From: Saliterribacillus persicus
Lineage (GTDB): Bacteria > Bacillota > Bacilli > Bacillales > Amphibacillaceae
DNA: 64,000 nucleotides
Direction of reading: 5' to 3'
NCBI RefSeq assembly: GCF_003337485.1
Contig: NZ_QPJJ01000003.1
Span: forward strand, 233,416 to 297,415
A model generated the notes under the pieces. The model was not told where the DNA came from. It saw only the letters and a program-made list of their open reading frames with translations, and did no database searches. Each line of letters begins with the position of its first letter. Positions within the stretch are counted from its first letter, which is position 1. Position numbers and translations under genes: made by a program. Shown piece after piece: positions 60,739 to 64,000 of this stretch.

Positions 60739-61581
60739 ATGACGAAGCAAGTTCCTATGATAAAGTTAAATGATGGTGTAGAAATACCAGCTGTCGGTTT
60801 CGGTACAGCTACGATAAAAGGAAGCCAAGGTGTTAACGCCTTTACAAGTGCGATCAGCAACGGTTATCGTTTACTGGATAGTGCCTATAACTATGAAAAT
60901 GAAGGTGCGGTTGGTGAAGCGATTCGTCGTTCCGGTCTAAAGCGCGAGGAATTATTCGTCACCTCAAAACTACCAGGACGGTATCACCACTATGACGAAG
61001 CGATAAAAGCCATTCAAGAATCTTTATTTCGTGCAAACCTTCATTATTTGGATCTCTATTTAATTCATTGGCCAAACCCTAAACAAGATCACTACGTTGA
61101 AGCTTGGCAAGCACTTATCGATGCAAAGAAAATGGGATTAATTCGCTCAATTGGCGTAAGTAATTTCCTCCCTGAGCATATTGATCGTTTAGAAAAAGAA
61201 ACCGGAGAAATTCCAAGCGTCAACCAAGTAGAATTGCATCCATTTTTCAATCAAAAAGAGCAGCGCGATTATCACGAACAAAAAGGCATCCTTACCGAAT
61301 CATGGAGCCCTCTCTGCAGAGCAGAAGACGTATTAGAAAATGACGTCCTCCAAAAACTCGCAACTAAATATAATAAATCAGTTGGACAAATCATTTTGCG
61401 TTGGCACTACCAGCTAGGTAGCATAGCGATTCCACGATCCTCTAATCCAACAAGGCAACGAGAAAATCTTGAGATCTTTGACTTTTCAATCGACAAAGAA
61501 GACATCGATGCCATTAATGGACTAACACAGCCTAACGGAAGAATGAATGATCAGGATCCCGCTGTATACGAAGAATTTTAA
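60739..61581 (+). CDS. Aldo/keto reductase (YtbE/YvgN-like)
   Basis: 280 residues, AKR5-type. Catalytic Tyr in LLDSAYNYENEGAVGEAI, Lys in FVTSKLPGRYHHY, His in LDLYLIHWPNP, and NADPH loop IAIPRSSNPTRQRENL. It reduces aldehydes such as methylglyoxal. GAGGAG precedes the ATG. Strong terminator follows. Confidence 0.93.
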   Translation: MTKQVPMIKLNDGVEIPAVGFGTATIKGSQGVNAFTSAISNGYRLLDSAYNYENEGAVGEAIRRSGLKREELFVTSKLPGRYHHYDEAIKAIQESLFRANLHYLDLYLIHWPNPKQDHYVEAWQALIDAKKMGLIRSIGVSNFLPEHIDRLEKETGEIPSVNQVELHPFFNQKEQRDYHEQKGILTESWSPLCRAEDVLENDVLQKLATKYNKSVGQIILRWHYQLGSIAIPRSSNPTRQRENLEIFDFSIDKEDIDAINGLTQPNGRMNDQDPAVYEEF

Positions 61582-61582
61582 G

Positions 61583-61626
61583 GAAAAAGGAGAGAGCATT
61601 TCAAAGTTGCTTCTCTCCTTTTTTAT
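61583..61626. terminator. Bidirectional terminator
   Basis: AAAAAGGAGAGAGCA / TTGCTTCTCTCCTTTTTT, long stem between the reductase and the convergent GH43 gene. Confidence 0.88.
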
Positions 61627-61692
61627 ATCCTGCGTTAACCTATTTAATTTTGTGCCTTATATAGCCATGCGCCACTTAAATCGTTTCCATGT

Positions 61693-62655
61693 TTAATATG
61701 TTGGCCACCCTTGACTATCCCAATATAGATCATTGATCAACAATCTTGGTAAACCATTGCTATCTGCATCATACGCATGTCTTACAAAGATATTATTGTT
61801 GTATACATCCTGATGACCAGGTGCGACCCATTTGTCATTTCCAGTATCAAAAATCGTTCCTCCACCATAAAGCATGTTTTGACCAACCTTATCTTCATAA
61901 GGTCCTGTGATACTTGTCGAACGACCTACCGCTACCTTGTAAGTACTATCCAAACCATTACAGCATTTATCAAAAGAAACAAACAGGTAATAGTAGCCAT
62001 TTCTATACGTTATGCTAGGTGCTTCAACTGCTCCATCTGGATGATCTGGTCTTGCAGCAATAGAGTGCATGGAACCAGTTGGCTTCATTGTATTTGAATC
62101 TAATCTCGTTAGTTTAATCCCACTCCAAAATGAGCCAAATGATAGCCACGGCTGTCCATATTCATCAATAACAAGATCCCCATCTATTGCGTTATAATTA
62201 TCATTTGTAGTGGAACGGACCACTAAACCATCATCACGCCAATTTCCAGAAGCTATACTTTCCGTTGAAACTAATCCTACGAAAGAATTATTGGATCCAA
62301 AAGAAGATACAGAATAATATAGCCAATATCTTCCATCATAATACTGAATATCTGGAGCCCATTGTGCGCTCGTATGATTTGGCACATAATCACTCCACCA
62401 GCTAAGAGGTTCAGGAAAAATCACAGGCGCCTCATTCCAATTTAAACCGTCTTGAGAATAGATAACGCGTATTCCATTCCCATCCTCCTCTCCTGTCCCA
62501 AATGTCCACCATGTATCGCCTTCCTTAATGGTGGAAGGATCATGGATCATGGGATGCTCATCCATTGCCCAAAATGCTGCTGATACAGAGATGTTATAAA
62601 TCCCAAAAAGAGCCAAAACCAAAACCAACACTTTACCTACTTCTTTCAACTTCAT
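61693..62655 (-). CDS. Secreted GH43 arabinan endo-1,5-alpha-L-arabinosidase
   Basis: About 320 residues. Sec signal peptide (MKLKEVGKVLVLVLALFGIY, cleavage likely after VSA near residue 28), then the GH43 five-bladed propeller. Catalytic residues: Asp in IHDPSTI, pKa-modulating Asp in NAIDGDLV, acid Glu in GAVEAPSITY; typical WAPDIQYYDGRYWLYYSVS and WVAPGHQDVY follow. It cuts the arabinan backbone outside the cell, releasing oligosaccharides. ATG at 62655 has AAGGAG upstream. A cre-like site is 27 bases upstream. Confidence 0.92.
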   Translation of the reverse strand: MKLKEVGKVLVLVLALFGIYNISVSAAFWAMDEHPMIHDPSTIKEGDTWWTFGTGEEDGNGIRVIYSQDGLNWNEAPVIFPEPLSWWSDYVPNHTSAQWAPDIQYYDGRYWLYYSVSSFGSNNSFVGLVSTESIASGNWRDDGLVVRSTTNDNYNAIDGDLVIDEYGQPWLSFGSFWSGIKLTRLDSNTMKPTGSMHSIAARPDHPDGAVEAPSITYRNGYYYLFVSFDKCCNGLDSTYKVAVGRSTSITGPYEDKVGQNMLYGGGTIFDTGNDKWVAPGHQDVYNNNIFVRHAYDADSNGLPRLLINDLYWDSQGWPTY

Positions 62656-62681
62656 TCCATCACTCCTTAACATTTTTATTA

Positions 62682-62695
62682 AGTATGCGCTTACA
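62682..62695 (-). promoter_or_regulatory. cre-like site before the arabinanase gene
   Basis: Minus-strand TGTAAGCGCATACT matches the cre consensus at 12 of 14 positions, 27 bases before the ATG. Confidence 0.5.
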
Positions 62696-62964
62696 TTTTT
62701 ATTTAAAATTAATCTCATACTTATTAGTTATGGAGTCTATCACACTTTACATCGCTTGTTAATTTATTTATTAGAAAATGATTCCAATTTACCATACTAA
62801 TAATGAAATGATAATAATTAACAATTTATGGAACTAAATTGTTACCTCAGTCTATCAATCCATTACAAAATGATGTTACTTATTTTAAATTAATTATGTA
62901 ATTTTTTTAAAAATATATCATTCAAATATAGTAATCAAGGCCATAGAACTTAATAATTTTCATT
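62696..62964. other. Intergenic region upstream of the arabinanase
   Basis: About 270 very AT-rich bases; presumably holds the arabinanase promoter. No clear operator, RNA or repeat beyond the cre-like site. Confidence 0.5.
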
Positions 62965-63002
62965 AGAAAAAGGCTAGGACTGTTAGTCGCTAACCTTTTT
63001 CT
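62965..63002 (-). terminator. Terminator of the P450 gene
   Basis: AGAAAAAGGCTAG / CTAACCTTTTTCT with a 12-base loop and one mismatch. Minus-strand end is T-rich. Confidence 0.75.
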
Positions 63003-63042
63003 ACTTTTATTCACTTTGCTTATGATTTTTTCATCTTTATTA

Positions 63043-64000
63043 TTACTTAACTTTTATATTCCTAATTTCCACTTTACTCTCTGGAAGTGCGGGAATATCA
63101 TTCATACTAAACTTGAAATCTTGTGTTGGAAATTCAAAAGAAATTTCGTTCACAAAATAATCTAAGGTTTCCTTCAGTATATCAATCGTTATCCACTCTC
63201 CTGCACACCGGTGACCAATATCAAATTCTCCCCCACCTTGTGGAATAAAATCAAATGGGGAAGCCTGCCATTCCTCGAACCGATCTGGATAAAATTGGCC
63301 TGGATTACTCCATAGTGCTGGATCATGATTGGTGCCATATAAATCTAATAATACCAGTGTACCTTCTTTAAAGTTATAACCATTCCAATCAAAGCTTTCT
63401 TTAACTCTCGCAGTAGTGAACGGAAAGAATGGATAATACCTTCTTACTTCCTGTACAAAATGTAGTAATTTCTCTTTGTCACTGTCTTTAAGCTTTTCCA
63501 CTTCTTCCGGATAGTCATGTAAAGCTAGAACTAAAAAATCTACATAAACCGCAATTGCAACAATTGGACGTAATAAATTTAACAATTCCACTGCAACAAT
63601 TTTTTTATCCAATAACTCACCCTGCAAATCCGTATGAAAGGAAAATTGATGGAGAGCACGATTTTGATTCACCTGCACCTCGCGATTTCGTACCCTTTCT
63701 ACCAAATCCATCATCCAGTCTTCAGCCTTATTACGAGACATCCTCGCCTTCCAGTGCTTTGGTCCAATATCCGCTGCATTTTCAAACATGTCAGACAGCT
63801 CATCCACCCATTGTTCTGCTTCCTCTTCTTTAAACGGAACTCCTGTAAAGCGAAGCGCCAGACGAGTTAGAATGAGTTTTGAGGTGTTATAAACATTTAC
63901 TTCTTCAGATTGGTTGTTAAGTTCTTTTCGCCATTCTTCTTTTGTCATGTTTTGGATTTCGCTGAGATGTTCCTTCGTCATCAGCGACATAAACATCGCT
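63043..64000 (-). CDS. CYP152-type fatty-acid peroxygenase (P450), N-terminus beyond the window
   Basis: 319 residues present; the frame continues past base 64000, and the family is about 415 long, so roughly 100 N-terminal residues are missing. Features: the Arg-Pro pair LNLLRPIVAIAVYV that binds the fatty-acid carboxylate, ExxR in QEVRRYYPF, haem-ligand Cys in GGEFDIGHRCAGEWIT. It uses hydrogen peroxide to hydroxylate fatty acids at alpha/beta carbons. AMFMSLMT near the cut matches the same segment in B. subtilis YbdT-type proteins. Confidence 0.9.
   Translation of the reverse strand, partial: AMFMSLMTKEHLSEIQNMTKEEWRKELNNQSEEVNVYNTSKLILTRLALRFTGVPFKEEEAEQWVDELSDMFENAADIGPKHWKARMSRNKAEDWMMDLVERVRNREVQVNQNRALHQFSFHTDLQGELLDKKIVAVELLNLLRPIVAIAVYVDFLVLALHDYPEEVEKLKDSDKEKLLHFVQEVRRYYPFFPFTTARVKESFDWNGYNFKEGTLVLLDLYGTNHDPALWSNPGQFYPDRFEEWQASPFDFIPQGGGEFDIGHRCAGEWITIDILKETLDYFVNEISFEFPTQDFKFSMNDIPALPESKVEIRNIKVK

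Overview
The window is low-GC DNA from a member of the Bacillaceae. Many products have close Bacillus counterparts (YwjA, YtoQ, OpuD-type BCCT, SurE, HtpX, YesL/M/N), Shine-Dalgarno sites are strong (GGAGG), starts are often TTG or GTG, and catabolite-repression-like (cre) sites are present. A CotF-like coat protein points to an endospore former. An NhaC antiporter and a BCCT carrier suggest salt tolerance (Gracilibacillus, Oceanobacillus or Virgibacillus type); the genus is inference.

Layout. 1-320: tail of a wall-anchored surface protein. 0.6-7.3 kb: a sugar ABC importer (binding protein and two permeases) divergent from a YesN/YesM-type two-component pair, with cre-like sites at both promoters. 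7.4-20.2 kb: an unknown gene behind a perfect 14-bp inverted repeat, a SulP transporter, an Ntn-type acyltransferase, a methyltransferase/HEAT pair, an ArsR-rhodanese plus MFS operon with a visible promoter and operator, DegV, NhaC and an AraC/GyrI-like regulator. 20.5-27.7 kb: an aldo/keto reductase and a tightly overlapping six-gene operon (PHP phosphoesterase, TIM-barrel isomerase-like protein, SurE, then a FbpABC/AfuABC-like importer) that looks like organophosphate or sugar-phosphate scavenging rather than iron uptake. 28.3-29.5 kb: P-loop kinase-like and Nudix genes. 29.6-34.7 kb: a complete sucrose PTS operon (scrA-scrB-scrK with repressor scrR) and two matching operator palindromes. 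35-44.4 kb: ABC exporter, disulfide oxidoreductase family enzyme, XRE/membrane pair, several small membrane proteins, a MazEF-type module and an AraC regulator. 44.9-58.9 kb: GH3 glucosidase, serine hydrolase, GNATs, NamA-like reductase, two paralogous SurA_N lipoproteins, DinB, RDD, CPBP protease, betaine carrier, NAT-like protein and coat protein. 59-64 kb: HtpX, YtoQ, aldo/keto reductase, secreted GH43 arabinanase and a CYP152 peroxygenase cut by the window end.

The genes have a carbohydrate theme: sugar ABC importer, sucrose PTS, GH3 and GH43, several with cre-like sites. Beyond the genes, the most striking structure is four intergenic tandem arrays with unrelated sequences but nearly the same period (20, 20, 20 and 21 bp), each lying just upstream of a gene start. 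Two further dispersed repeat families occur: a 66-nt hairpin element (two copies) and a GGTGCCTGTCACC-type element (three copies). No rRNA, tRNA, CRISPR array or intact insertion sequence was seen.
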